A DNA stretch of 64,000 nucleotides, taken from contig NZ_JACHGP010000025.1 of the NCBI RefSeq assembly GCF_014202335.1, positions 49,116 to 113,115 of the forward strand. Reading direction: 5' to 3'. The position numbers and the translations under genes are program-made. Source of the DNA: Mycobacterium sp. AZCC_0083 (GTDB taxonomy: Bacteria > Actinomycetota > Actinomycetes > Mycobacteriales > Mycobacteriaceae). The notes under the pieces were generated by a model. It saw nothing but the letters and a program-made list of their open reading frames with translations. It did not search any database and was not told where the DNA came from. Shown here in pieces: positions 1-8,415 of the stretch; position 1 is the stretch's first letter; each line of letters opens with the position of its first letter.

Positions 1-648
1 GGTGATCAACTGGTTCACCTGTCCCGCGCGCTGGGCCAGAGTGTCGGATACCCGCTTGGCGTGGGCGAGCAGTTGTTCCAGCGCTTCGTCGCGCTTGTTG
101 AGACTGCGCGAAAGGTTCGCGACACCGTCGAGTGCGCCGCGCAGTTGGGGCGTCGCGTCATGCAGGGTGTCGGTGAGCGTCTGTAGCGCCTCTTCGAACT
201 TCGGCTTGTCCAGTGCGCTGGCGTTGCCGCCGAGGTCCTGCAGCGCGGTGTTGAGCGTGTACGGAGTCGTGGTGCGGCCCAACGGGATCGTCGTCGAGCT
301 GCCCGTGCCACCGGGCGTCACCGAAAGCGACTTCTGACCGAGCACGGTGTCGGTCTTGATCGCCACCAGTGACTGGTCGCCGACCTTGATGTCGCGTTGG
401 ACCGTGAACGTCACCCTGGCGGCGTCGCCCGCAAGTTCCACCGACGACACCTGTCCGACCTTGATCCCCGAGACGGCGACGTCGTTGCCTGGCGAGATGC
501 CGCCTGCGTCGGTGAAGTACGCCTGGTAGTTCTTGCCCTGTGGCCAGAACGGGAGCTTGGTGTAGCCGAACGACACCAGGACCAGGCACGCCACCAGAGC
601 GATGCCGAAGATCCCGGTTCGGGTCGGGTTGCCGTCCAGCCTAGCCAT
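1..648 (-). CDS. mce4C: Mce4C, steroid importer subunit (N-terminal part, runs off the window)
   Basis: This is the N-terminal 216 codons of an Mce-family protein; the gene continues past the left edge. It starts MARLDGNPTRTG, has one N-terminal membrane anchor (about residues 13-30), then an MCE/MlaD domain with the typical GGISPGNDVAVSGIKVGQV stretch. By family knowledge, six Mce proteins and two YrbE permeases form the Mce4 cholesterol importer in the cell envelope. The ATG at 648 overlaps the mce4B stop by 8 bases (ATGGCTAG), so translation is probably coupled. The position after mce4B identifies it as mce4C. Confidence 0.9.
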   Translation of the reverse strand, partial: MARLDGNPTRTGIFGIALVACLVLVSFGYTKLPFWPQGKNYQAYFTDAGGISPGNDVAVSGIKVGQVSSVELAGDAARVTFTVQRDIKVGDQSLVAIKTDTVLGQKSLSVTPGGTGSSTTIPLGRTTTPYTLNTALQDLGGNASALDKPKFEEALQTLTDTLHDATPQLRGALDGVANLSRSLNKRDEALEQLLAHAKRVSDTLAQRAGQVNQLIT

Positions 649-1720
649 TGTCCGAGCACCTCCCCTTGGACGGGTCCGGCGGACCACCGAACGGAATCAG
701 GATGTCGCTGCCCGCCGGGCCGTTGATCTTCATCCGGATCGAGCAGTAGTAGATGTTGAAGAACGACCCGTACGCGCCGAGCGCGTTGAGCCTCAGGTAG
801 TTCTCGGCGAGTGGCTCGATCACCTTGTTGACGTCGCCCTTTCGCTCGTCGAGCCGCTGCGCCAGCGGTCGGATGTTCTCGATGACGCCCTGCAGCGGAC
901 GACGGCTGGCCTGCAGCATTTCGGTCAAATCGCTGGACGCCGAGGCGAGCGGAGGTATGGCGCCCGCGATCGGGTCGCGGTTCTGAGCCAGTCCGGTGAT
1001 CAGTTGCTGAAGCTGGTCGACGCTGGCGTCGAACTGAGTGCCCTTCTCGTCGACGGTGGCCAGGACCGTGTTGAGGTTGTTGATCACGTCGCCGATCAGC
1101 TGATCACGGGACGCCAGGTTTTGGGTGAACGATCCGGTGCTGGCCAGCAGGTTGGACAGCGCGCCGCCCTGGCCCTGCAACAGCTCGATGACCGCGTTGC
1201 TGACCTCGTTGACCTTGTTGCCGTCCAGCCCCTTGAGCACCGGCTTGAGCCCACCGAGAAGCGCGTCGAGGTCGAGCGCGGGCTGGGTGTTGTCCTTGGC
1301 GATGGTGCCGCCAGGGGGCAGCTTGCGCAGATCCCCTGGGCCGGAGGTGATTTCGAGGTAGCGGTCCCCCACCAGGTTCTGATAGCGAACCACGGCCCTG
1401 GTCGAGGTGTACAGCTGATACCGCTCGTTGACGTCGAACGCGACGTCGACGCTGTTGTCCGGATTGAGCTTGACCTTCTTGACCGAACCCACTGGCACAC
1501 CGGAGATCCGGACGTCTTGACCGGCCTTGAGCCGGGACGCCTCGGCGAAGGTGGCGTGGTAGGTGTTGCCGGACGCGAAGCGGAACTGGCCGAACACGAC
1601 CACCAGCCCCGCAGCGACGAGCAGCATCACGACGGTGAAGACGATGACGTTCACCAGTGTCTTGGTATCGCGAGTCATCAGCGCACCATGTTCTTCGCGC
1701 AAGCGCTCATCAGAAGTCAT
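641..1720 (-). CDS. mce4B: Mce4B, steroid importer subunit
   Basis: Mce-family protein of about 359 residues. It has an N-terminal membrane anchor (VFTVVMLLVAAGLVVVFG), an MCE domain (about 50-130, with VRISGVPVGSVKKVKLNPD and NLVGDRYLEI) and a long helical tail ending GRCSDNG. It closely matches what I recall of M. tuberculosis Mce4B (Rv3498c), including DPSKGRC near the end. The start is uncertain: ATG 1720 overlaps the mce4A stop by 11 bases, while ATG 1678 (MTRDTK) sits nearer the membrane anchor. It is the second Mce gene of the minus-strand operon. Confidence 0.93.
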   Translation of the reverse strand: MTSDERLREEHGALMTRDTKTLVNVIVFTVVMLLVAAGLVVVFGQFRFASGNTYHATFAEASRLKAGQDVRISGVPVGSVKKVKLNPDNSVDVAFDVNERYQLYTSTRAVVRYQNLVGDRYLEITSGPGDLRKLPPGGTIAKDNTQPALDLDALLGGLKPVLKGLDGNKVNEVSNAVIELLQGQGGALSNLLASTGSFTQNLASRDQLIGDVINNLNTVLATVDEKGTQFDASVDQLQQLITGLAQNRDPIAGAIPPLASASSDLTEMLQASRRPLQGVIENIRPLAQRLDERKGDVNKVIEPLAENYLRLNALGAYGSFFNIYYCSIRMKINGPAGSDILIPFGGPPDPSKGRCSDNG

Positions 1721-2912
1721 CCCGTTCGGCGTATGCCCCGTTGAACAGGAACTGCAGGGTCGAGGGCGCGTCGAACTGCAACTCGGTGTTCGGCTGGAAC
1801 GGAACGTAGGCGTTGTCGGTGACCAGGAATGGTGTGTGGTACCAGGATCCGCCGTACTGTTTGCTTGGCACGTTCGGCAGGCCGCGGCAGTTCGGACCGC
1901 CGGAGGCATTCACCATCGGCAGGCTCTCCGGGAACGTGTAGGCGGGTGCGCCTGGCAGAAAGTTCGACGCCACGAACAGGCCTGGGCGGATGCCGCCGAT
2001 GACGGGCGCGAAGGTGTCGATTGCCTTCGCGGTGCCGGTGAAGATGCAGCCGAGTTCCGGTGAGTACTCACCCAACACGTTCAGCGGCGCCCGCAGACGC
2101 TGGATGGCGGCGATGTAGTCCTCGGCGGCGGGTTGCAGCGTCGCGGTGCCGTTGTTGGCCAGCCCGGTCGCGGCGAGCAACGCGGCATTCAGGTTGTCCT
2201 GCTCGTCGATCAGCGTCTTGCTGATCACGGGCACGTTGTCGAACAGCGAGGCCAGGTCGGGCGCAGCATCGGCGTAGATGTTGGCGACCTGTGCCGTCTT
2301 CTGGAAGTCCTGCTGCAGTGTCGGCAGCTTCGGATTGAGCTGCTGCAGATAGTAATTCAGGCCGGCCAGGGTGGCGCCCGCGTCGTCGCCGTTTCCGCGC
2401 AGACCCTCACCCAGTGCGGAGATCGTGCCGTTGAGGTTGATCGGATCGATCTTCTGCAGCACGTCGGACAGCGTCTGGAACAGGGTGTTGACCTCGAGCT
2501 GCACGTCCCCGGCCTGTACGTGCGCGCCGGGCCGCAATGAGTTGCCAGCAGGCGAGTCGGGTGGCAGGAACTCCACCGCCTTGGCGCCGAACACCGTGGT
2601 GCCGCCGATGCGGACCTTCGCGTTGGACGGCACGTAGGGCAGCTGGTTGCTGTCGATCGCCAACGTGAGCTTGGCTTCATTGCCTGCGTACTCGATGCCC
2701 TTCACCCGGCCGATCTGGATGCCGCGGTACTTCACCTTGGCGTCGGACTCCATCACCAGGCCGGCCCGCGGCGCGGTCACCGTCACGGTGTCGACCGAGG
2801 TGAACCTGGCGGTGTAGGAGAGGTAGGTGAACACGGTGGCCGCGACCAAGAGGGCACCCAGGATCGCCGCAGCGATCCTTACGTGGCTGCGCTTGGCGTC
2901 ACCGTTGGCCAT
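1710..2912 (-). CDS. mce4A: Mce4A, steroid importer subunit
   Basis: Mce-family protein of 400 residues, the usual length for Mce4A. One N-terminal transmembrane segment (about 12-31) is followed by an MCE domain containing VKYRGIQIGRVKGIEY and a helical region. The C-terminus ends LQFLFNGAYAERDDF, nearly identical to M. tuberculosis Mce4A (Rv3499c). By family knowledge Mce4A is the first substrate-channel subunit of the cholesterol importer. It lies 12 bases after yrbE4B and overlaps mce4B, so it is part of one polycistron. Confidence 0.95.
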   Translation of the reverse strand: MANGDAKRSHVRIAAAILGALLVAATVFTYLSYTARFTSVDTVTVTAPRAGLVMESDAKVKYRGIQIGRVKGIEYAGNEAKLTLAIDSNQLPYVPSNAKVRIGGTTVFGAKAVEFLPPDSPAGNSLRPGAHVQAGDVQLEVNTLFQTLSDVLQKIDPINLNGTISALGEGLRGNGDDAGATLAGLNYYLQQLNPKLPTLQQDFQKTAQVANIYADAAPDLASLFDNVPVISKTLIDEQDNLNAALLAATGLANNGTATLQPAAEDYIAAIQRLRAPLNVLGEYSPELGCIFTGTAKAIDTFAPVIGGIRPGLFVASNFLPGAPAYTFPESLPMVNASGGPNCRGLPNVPSKQYGGSWYHTPFLVTDNAYVPFQPNTELQFDAPSTLQFLFNGAYAERDDF

Positions 2913-2924
2913 TCGTTCCCTGCC

Positions 2925-3767
2925 CTAACCGGAGAGGTTGAAGTTGCCGGACGCTCCGTAGACGGCGAGCGAGATGAACAACGTGATGGTGACGACGACG
3001 ATGAGTGAGGTGCGCACGGCCTGGCCGACCGCGATGCCGACGCCGACAGGGCCGCCGGACGCGTTGTAGCCGTAATAGGTGTGCACCAGCATCACGGCTA
3101 TCGACATGACGATGGCCTGCAGGAACGACCACAGCAGATCCGTCGGCACCAGGAACGTATTGAAGTAGTGGTCGTAAAGGCCTGCCGACTGCCCGTTGAT
3201 GAAGACGGTGGTGAACCGTGCCGCGAAGAATGCCGCGAGCACCGAAAGGGAGTACAGCGGGACGATCGCGATGAGGCCCGCGATGATGCGCGTGGACACC
3301 AGATAGGACACGGAGTGCACGGCCATCGCCTCGACGGCGTCGATCTCCTCGGCAACCCGCATGGCACCCAATTGCGCGGTCGTGCCCGCGCCGATGGTGG
3401 CCGCAAGGGCGATGCCCGCGATCACCGGGGCAACGATGCGCACGTTGAGGAACGCCGAGAGGAAGCCGGTCAGCGCCTCGATGCCGATGTTGCCAAGCGA
3501 CGAATAGCCCTGCACCGCAATGACACCGCCGGAGGCCAGCGTGAGGAATGCCGCGACGCCGACGGTGCCGCCGATCATCACGAGAGCGCCCGCGCCCATG
3601 GTCATCTCGGCGATGAGGCGGATGGTCTCCTTGCGGTAGCGGGTCAGCGCATTGGGGATGTAGCGCATCGACTCGCCGTAGAACAGGGCCTGTTCGCCGA
3701 TGTTGTCGACCGCCCTCGGCACACCGCGGAAGAGGCGGCGGAAGCGCAGCGTGGCGTCGTAGCTCAT
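2925..3767 (-). CDS. yrbE4B: YrbE4B, permease subunit of the Mce4 importer
   Basis: MlaE/YrbE permease of 280 residues starting MSYDATLRFRRLF. It contains several hydrophobic segments and the conserved EQ-loop-like stretch MRVAEEIDAVEAMAVHSVSY, which in this family couples to the MceG ATPase. The ATG at 3767 overlaps the yrbE4A stop as ATGA. An in-frame open stretch runs further upstream, but it is antisense-free read-through of yrbE4A sequence, so the family start was used. It forms the membrane channel together with YrbE4A. Confidence 0.93.
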   Translation of the reverse strand: MSYDATLRFRRLFRGVPRAVDNIGEQALFYGESMRYIPNALTRYRKETIRLIAEMTMGAGALVMIGGTVGVAAFLTLASGGVIAVQGYSSLGNIGIEALTGFLSAFLNVRIVAPVIAGIALAATIGAGTTAQLGAMRVAEEIDAVEAMAVHSVSYLVSTRIIAGLIAIVPLYSLSVLAAFFAARFTTVFINGQSAGLYDHYFNTFLVPTDLLWSFLQAIVMSIAVMLVHTYYGYNASGGPVGVGIAVGQAVRTSLIVVVTITLFISLAVYGASGNFNLSG

Positions 3768-4528
3768 CGCGCCAACACTCTGACGCCGATCGCCGTCGCG
3801 ATCACGTTGATCACGAACAGACAGATGAACGCGTAGACCACCGTCTCGTTGACCGCGACACCAACACCCTTGGGGCCACCCTTCACGGTCAGACCGCGGT
3901 AGCAGCCGACGAGGCCGGCGACGACCCCGAACAACATGGCCTTCAAGAACGCGAGCATCAGCTCGCCAAGGCCGGTCAGAATCGTCAGGCCGTTGATGAA
4001 CGCGCCGGGGTTGACGCCCTGCAAGAACACCGAGAAGACGTAGCCGCCAGACAGGCCGATCGCGCACACCAGCCCGTTGAGAAGGAGCGCCACGAACGTC
4101 GAGGCCAGCACGCGCGGCACGACCAGGCGCTGGATCGGGTCGATGCCGAGCACCCGCATGGCGTCGATCTCTTCGCGGATGGTGCGCGCGCCGAGGTCGG
4201 CGCAGATCGCCGTGGCACCGGCCCCCGCGACCACCAACACCGTCACCACCGGACCCAGCTGGGTCACTGTGCCGAATGCGGTGCCCGCACCCGACAAGTC
4301 GGCTGCGCCGAGCTCGCGAAGCAGGATGTTGAGCGTGAACGCCACCAGAACGGTGAACGGGATGGCGACCAGCAGCGTCGGAACCAGGGAGACGCGCGCA
4401 ATCATCCACGTCTGATCGAGGAACTCACGGAACTGAAATGGCCGCCGAAAGGTCTTGACGAAGGTGTCCAGGGACATCTCGAAGAAGCCGCCCACGGCCC
4501 GGGCCGGAGCCGCAAGCTGTTCGATCAA
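3764..4528 (-). CDS. yrbE4A: YrbE4A, permease subunit of the Mce4 importer
   Basis: MlaE/YrbE permease, first gene of the mce4 operon. It has five or so hydrophobic segments and the family loop TIREEIDAMRVLGIDPIQRL. The TTG at 4528 (reading LIEQLAAPARAVGGF) was chosen because GGAG lies 7 bases upstream and it gives 254 residues, the length I recall for Rv3501c. A GTG at 4549 would add seven residues but has no ribosome binding site. The upstream 258 bp carries two KstR-type palindromes, so this operon probably has its own steroid-responsive promoter. Confidence 0.93.
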   Translation of the reverse strand: MIEQLAAPARAVGGFFEMSLDTFVKTFRRPFQFREFLDQTWMIARVSLVPTLLVAIPFTVLVAFTLNILLRELGAADLSGAGTAFGTVTQLGPVVTVLVVAGAGATAICADLGARTIREEIDAMRVLGIDPIQRLVVPRVLASTFVALLLNGLVCAIGLSGGYVFSVFLQGVNPGAFINGLTILTGLGELMLAFLKAMLFGVVAGLVGCYRGLTVKGGPKGVGVAVNETVVYAFICLFVINVIATAIGVRVLAR

Positions 4529-4653
4529 CCTTGGCTCCGTTCTCGGCACGGGGGGTTGAGTGGTTATTGGCGAAGAAACCCGGGACTAGCGGTCCTTACG
4601 GCAATTCCACTCGACCGTAAAGCGGTGCTCTTAGTGAGCCGGCTCATATTAAC

Positions 4654-4667
4654 TAGAACACGTTCGC
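4654..4667. promoter_or_regulatory. KstR-type box, one mismatch
   Basis: TAGAACACGTTCGC matches the TNNAACNNGTTNNA palindrome except for the last base. It lies 125 bp upstream of yrbE4A and is one of two boxes in this gap. Confidence 0.55.
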
Positions 4668-4742
4668 AGTGTCAAAGAACCGCGAAATCCATCGATATAA
4701 GTCTATTTACACTGGTCAGGACACATGTGACGTACCTCATCC

Positions 4743-4756
4743 TGAAACGTGTTCTA
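4743..4756. promoter_or_regulatory. KstR box in front of the mce4 operon
   Basis: TGAAACGTGTTCTA is an exact match to TNNAACNNGTTNNA. It lies 214 bp upstream of yrbE4A and 29 bp beyond the hsd4A stop codon, so it can only serve the mce4 operon. KstR is the known repressor of mycobacterial cholesterol genes; its own gene is not in this window. Confidence 0.75.
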
Positions 4757-4785
4757 CCTCTATGACGAGCGTTCATCCGAGACCG

Positions 4786-5706
4786 TCAGTCTCGCGACTG
4801 CATCAGCTCCGCGGCCGAGAATCCACGCTCCGGATCACGTCCAGCAAAGTATTCACGCAACGTTGCGTCGAGGTCGGCTGCGGACCACACATCGGAGGCT
4901 GCGGTGAATTGCTTCTCCGCCGTCGGCGCCGCAACCAGCGTCACTGTCGGACCATAGACGATGAACAGCTGGCCGTTGACCTCTTCAGCCGCAGGCGACG
5001 ACAAGAATCGGACCAGGTTGACGACGTGCTCGGGCGACAGGGCGTCGACCTGACCCTCGTCGAGCTCGGGAGCGTCGCCGAAGACGTCGGCGGTCATCGC
5101 GGTCCTGGCCCGTGGCGCGATGGCGTTGGCCCGCACGCCGTAGCGACCGAGCCCGCGGGCAGCCGTCAGCGTCAGCGCGGTGATACCCGCCTTGGCGGCC
5201 CCGTAGTTGGCCTGGCCCGCCGGACCTGCCAGGCCGGCTTCTGACGACGTGTTGACGAGCCGGCCGTAGACCGTGCCGCCGTTCTCCTTGGCCTTGTCCC
5301 GCCAGTAGGTGGCGGCATTGCGCGTGAGAAGGAAGTGGCCCCGCAGATGCACCGCGATGACGGCGTCCCAGTCCTCGTCGGTCATGTTGAACAACATCCG
5401 GTCGCGGGTGATCCCCGCATTGTTGACGACGATGCTCAGTCCGCCGAGGCCGTCTGCGGTGGCGACCAGTTCGTCGGCGGTGCTGCGCGCGCTGATGTCA
5501 CCGGCGACGGCGACGCCCTTGGAACCCGCAGCGGCGATCTCGTCGAGGACGTCGGATTGGTCGAGGCCGGCGGCGATGTCGTTGACTACCACCGTCGCAC
5601 CCGCACGGGCCAATCCGATGGCCTCGGCGCGGCCCAAACCCGCGGCGGCGCCCGTCACTACCGCGACCAGGCCAGACAGGTCGGCCGAATGGGGATCAAC
5701 AGTCAC
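4786..5706 (-). CDS. hsd4A: Hsd4A, short-chain steroid / hydroxyacyl-CoA dehydrogenase
   Basis: SDR of 306 residues. The N-terminus has the cofactor motif TGAAAGLG (about 18-25) and the NNAG motif. The active site is NTSSEAGLAGPAGQANYGAAK with Ser, Tyr and Lys in the usual spacing. The C-terminal extension (about 220-306) is typical of the multifunctional-enzyme-2 branch. Hsd4A homologues are reported to act on 17-beta-hydroxysteroids and on the beta-hydroxyacyl-CoA of the sterol side chain. The start is GTG. It lies 8 bp after fdxD, in one operon, and corresponds to Rv3502c. Confidence 0.9.
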   Translation of the reverse strand: MTVDPHSADLSGLVAVVTGAAAGLGRAEAIGLARAGATVVVNDIAAGLDQSDVLDEIAAAGSKGVAVAGDISARSTADELVATADGLGGLSIVVNNAGITRDRMLFNMTDEDWDAVIAVHLRGHFLLTRNAATYWRDKAKENGGTVYGRLVNTSSEAGLAGPAGQANYGAAKAGITALTLTAARGLGRYGVRANAIAPRARTAMTADVFGDAPELDEGQVDALSPEHVVNLVRFLSSPAAEEVNGQLFIVYGPTVTLVAAPTAEKQFTAASDVWSAADLDATLREYFAGRDPERGFSAAELMQSRD

Positions 5707-5719
5707 TTTATGAATACCT

Positions 5720-5911
5720 CTAGTCTTTCCGGATCAGGGCGGCTCTTGGGCATTCGGCGATCGACTGGTCCGCCAGCTCCTCCTCGTCGGCGGGTATGGG
5801 ATCGGCCTTGACGACGGCGTAGTCCTCGTCGTCGAGATCGAACAGATCTGGGGCGATACCCACGCACACCGCGTTACCTTCACAGCGATCACGGTCGACT
5901 TCGACTCGCAT
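5720..5911 (-). CDS. fdxD: Ferredoxin FdxD, [3Fe-4S] type
   Basis: A 63-residue ferredoxin starting MRVEVDRDRCEGNAVC. Cysteines at about 10 and 16 (C-x5-C) and one in ECPRAAL near the end give the three-ligand pattern of a [3Fe-4S] cluster. Such ferredoxins pass electrons to P450s; CYP142 in this window is a plausible partner, but that pairing is inferred. The ATG is preceded by GGGAGGAG. The gene lies upstream of hsd4A and divergent from fadE26, with a KstR box between. It corresponds to Rv3503c. Confidence 0.9.
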   Translation of the reverse strand: MRVEVDRDRCEGNAVCVGIAPDLFDLDDEDYAVVKADPIPADEEELADQSIAECPRAALIRKD

Positions 5912-6025
5912 GACGATCTCCTCCCGGCTCATCGGACCCCTCGCGCGGATGGCCCGCCCTCGGTAAGTCGTCAGAATACGACGCCTCGGACCGATACCAC
6001 CTCGGCACCGGCTGGATTCCAAGAC

Positions 6026-6039
6026 TAGAACGTGTTACA
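6026..6039. promoter_or_regulatory. KstR box between fdxD and fadE26
   Basis: TAGAACGTGTTACA is an exact match to the KstR palindrome. It lies 114 bp from fdxD and 71 bp from fadE26, and can control both divergent operons. Confidence 0.8.
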
Positions 6040-6070
6040 ACCGGGGATGTCGACGGGTACCGGCGGCAAC

Positions 6071-6098
6071 GGCGACGGACCAGAGGCGACGGACCAGA
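6071..6098. repeat. Perfect 14-bp tandem duplication in the fadE26 leader
   Basis: GGCGACGGACCAGA occurs twice head to tail (6071-6084 and 6085-6098), ending 12 bp before the fadE26 ATG. It is in the 5' untranslated region just upstream of the ribosome binding site. Confidence 0.9.
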
Positions 6099-6110
6099 TA
6101 GGAACGAGCG

Positions 6111-7292
6111 ATGCGGATCGGCTATAGCCCCGAGCAGGAGGAGCTGCGTCGCGAGTTGCGCGCGTACTTCACCAAGCTGATGACCCCCGACCGCGCCGAG
6201 GCTCTGGCCTCGAATGACGGCGAAATGGGTCGCGGCAACGTCTACCGGGAGACGGTCGCCCAGATGGGCAAGGACGGCTGGCTGACGCTGAGTTGGCCGA
6301 AGGAGTTCGGCGGCCAGGCCCGCCCACCCATGGACGGGCTGATCTTCAACGACGAAGCCTCGATTGCCAACGTCCCCGTGCCGTTCCTGACCATCAACAG
6401 CGTCGCGCCGACGATCATGCACTTCGGCTCCGAGGAGCAGAAGAAGTTCTTCCTCCCCAAGATCGCCGCGGGTGAGCTGCACTTCGCGATCGGCTACTCC
6501 GAGCCGGGCGCGGGCACCGACCTTGCCGCCCTGCGCACCACCGCGGTGCGCGACGGTGACGACTACGTGATCAACGGTCAGAAGATGTGGACCAGCCTGA
6601 TCGCCTATGCCGACTACGTGTGGCTCGCGGTCAGGACCAACCCCGAGGCCAAGAAGCACCGCGGCATCTCGATGGTGATCATGCCGACCACCGCGGAGGG
6701 CTTCTCGTGGACGCCGGTACACACCATGTCGGGCATCGATACGAGCGCCACCTATTACCAGGACGTGCGCGTTCCGACGTCCAGCGTCGTCGGTGAGGAG
6801 AACGGCGGCTGGAAGCTGGTCACCAACCAGCTAAACCACGAGCGCGTCGCACTGGTCTCGGCACAGCCGATCTACGTGGCGCTCAACGGCGTTCGCGAGT
6901 GGGCGCAGAACACCAAGGACGTGCACGGCAACCGGCTGATCGACTCGGAGTGGGTGCAGCTCAACCTGGCCCGGGTGCACGCCAAGGCCGAGGTGCTCAA
7001 GCTGATCAACTGGGAGCTGGCCTCCTCGACGGACGAGGCGCCGTCCCCCGCCGACGCGTCGGCGGCCAAGGTGTACGGCACGGAACTGGCCACCGAGGCC
7101 TACCGCCTGCTGATGGAGGTGCTCGGCACGTCGGCGACGCTGCGCACCGACTCCCCCGGCGCACTGCTGCGGGGCAAGATCGAGCGCATGCACCGGTCGT
7201 GCCTGATCCTGACCTTCGGTGGCGGCACCAACGAGATTCAGCGCGACATCATCGGCATGGTCGCGCTCGGCCTGCCCCGAGTGAATCGTTAA
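6111..7292 (+). CDS. fadE26: Acyl-CoA dehydrogenase FadE26 (ChsE4), steroid side chain
   Basis: Acyl-CoA dehydrogenase of 393 residues with the usual N-terminal helical, middle beta and C-terminal helical domains. The middle domain carries GYSEPGAGTDLAAL and the C-terminus FGGGTNEIQRDII. By established work FadE26 and FadE27 (ChsE4-ChsE5) form an alpha2-beta2 flavoenzyme that dehydrogenates the 3-oxocholest-4-en-26-oyl-CoA side chain. The neighbour fadE27 follows after 9 bp, fitting an obligate heteromer. The ATG has AGGAACGAG upstream. Confidence 0.94.
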   Translation: MRIGYSPEQEELRRELRAYFTKLMTPDRAEALASNDGEMGRGNVYRETVAQMGKDGWLTLSWPKEFGGQARPPMDGLIFNDEASIANVPVPFLTINSVAPTIMHFGSEEQKKFFLPKIAAGELHFAIGYSEPGAGTDLAALRTTAVRDGDDYVINGQKMWTSLIAYADYVWLAVRTNPEAKKHRGISMVIMPTTAEGFSWTPVHTMSGIDTSATYYQDVRVPTSSVVGEENGGWKLVTNQLNHERVALVSAQPIYVALNGVREWAQNTKDVHGNRLIDSEWVQLNLARVHAKAEVLKLINWELASSTDEAPSPADASAAKVYGTELATEAYRLLMEVLGTSATLRTDSPGALLRGKIERMHRSCLILTFGGGTNEIQRDIIGMVALGLPRVNR

Positions 7293-7301
7293 GGACTGAG
7301 A

Positions 7302-8399
7302 ATGGACTTCAAGACAACCGAAGCCTCCGACGACCTCGGTGGACTGGTCCGCACCATCACCGAGTCGGTGTGCACTCCCGAGCATCAGCGCGAGCTCGAC
7401 GGGTTCGACGAACGGTTCGACAGCGACCTGTGGAGCAAGCTGATCGACGCCGACATCCTGTCGACCGCCGCCCCGGAATCGTTGGGCGGCGGTGGGTTCG
7501 GCGTACTCGAGCAGACGGCGGTGCTCGTCGCGCTCGGTAGGCAGATGGCCGCGGTCCCGTACCTCGAATCCGTGATGCTGGCGGCGGGCGCCCTCGCCAA
7601 GTTTGCTCCAGAAGGCCTGCAGCAGGAATGGGCGGTGCCCGCCATCAACGGCCAGAAGACACTGGCCGTCGCGCTCGACGGCGACATGGGTGAAGGCCCA
7701 GTGCAGGCTCAGGCTCACGGCTCCGGTTACCGGCTGACCGGTACCCGCGCGCAGGTCGGCTACGGCCCGATCGCCGACGCATTCCTCGTACCCGCCGAAA
7801 CCGATTCAGGCGCGAAGGTCTTCGTCGTGGATGCCGGTGCCGACGGGGTGACGGTCGAATCGCTGAAGACGACCGGGCTCGGCAGCATCGCGCACCTCGA
7901 CCTGCAGGGCGTCGAACTCGGCGCCGACCGCGTCGTCGGTGGCAGCGACGTCGTCGACTGGCTGACCACGCACGGCACGCTCGGCCGCAGCGCATTTCAG
8001 CTCGGCGTGCTCGAGCGCGCATTGGAGCTCACGTCGGTCTACGCGCGTGAGCGCGAACAATTCGACAGGCCGATCGGCAGCTTCCAGGCGGTCTCGGCGC
8101 GCCTGGCCGACGGGTACATCGACATCAAGGGCCTGCGGCTGACGCTGACCCAGGCGGCATGGCGGTTGTCGGAGGATCTTCCTGCCGACGTCGACGTCAA
8201 CACCGCGGCGTTCTGGGCGGCCGAGGCCGGCCACCGGGTCGCGCACACCACGGTGCACGTGCACGGCGGCGTCGGAATCGACACCGACCACCCCGTGCAC
8301 CGCTACTTCCTGGCCGCCAAGCAAACCGAGTTCGCGGTGGGTGGTGCGACGCGCCAGTTGCTGCGCATCGGCCGCGAACTCGCCGACACACCCGTCTGA
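7302..8399 (+). CDS. fadE27: Acyl-CoA dehydrogenase FadE27 (ChsE5), steroid side chain
   Basis: Acyl-CoA dehydrogenase-fold protein of 365 residues, partner of FadE26. The C-terminal helical domain contains YAREREQFDRPIGSFQAVS and HVHGGVGIDTDHPVHRYF. The N-terminal domain is shorter and more divergent than in homotetrameric enzymes, as expected for the second subunit of the heteromeric sterol enzymes. AAGGA lies in front of the ATG. It is followed by fadD17 after 16 bp and so belongs to the same KstR-controlled operon. Confidence 0.93.
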   Translation: MDFKTTEASDDLGGLVRTITESVCTPEHQRELDGFDERFDSDLWSKLIDADILSTAAPESLGGGGFGVLEQTAVLVALGRQMAAVPYLESVMLAAGALAKFAPEGLQQEWAVPAINGQKTLAVALDGDMGEGPVQAQAHGSGYRLTGTRAQVGYGPIADAFLVPAETDSGAKVFVVDAGADGVTVESLKTTGLGSIAHLDLQGVELGADRVVGGSDVVDWLTTHGTLGRSAFQLGVLERALELTSVYAREREQFDRPIGSFQAVSARLADGYIDIKGLRLTLTQAAWRLSEDLPADVDVNTAAFWAAEAGHRVAHTTVHVHGGVGIDTDHPVHRYFLAAKQTEFAVGGATRQLLRIGRELADTPV

Positions 8400-8415
8400 C
8401 CCCGACCCGTTCCAG

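Noticed and set aside
602..1744. Long plus-strand open frame across mce4B
   Set aside because: It is the antisense shadow of mce4B, with the Asp/Val/Arg-rich composition typical of such shadows.
3768..4409. N-terminal extension of the yrbE4B frame to 494 codons
   Set aside because: It runs through the yrbE4A gene in another phase; the Arg/Gly-rich sequence has no membrane character.
5889..6722. 277-codon minus-strand frame over the start of fadE26
   Set aside because: Antisense to fadE26 and across the KstR box; no domain, no ribosome site.
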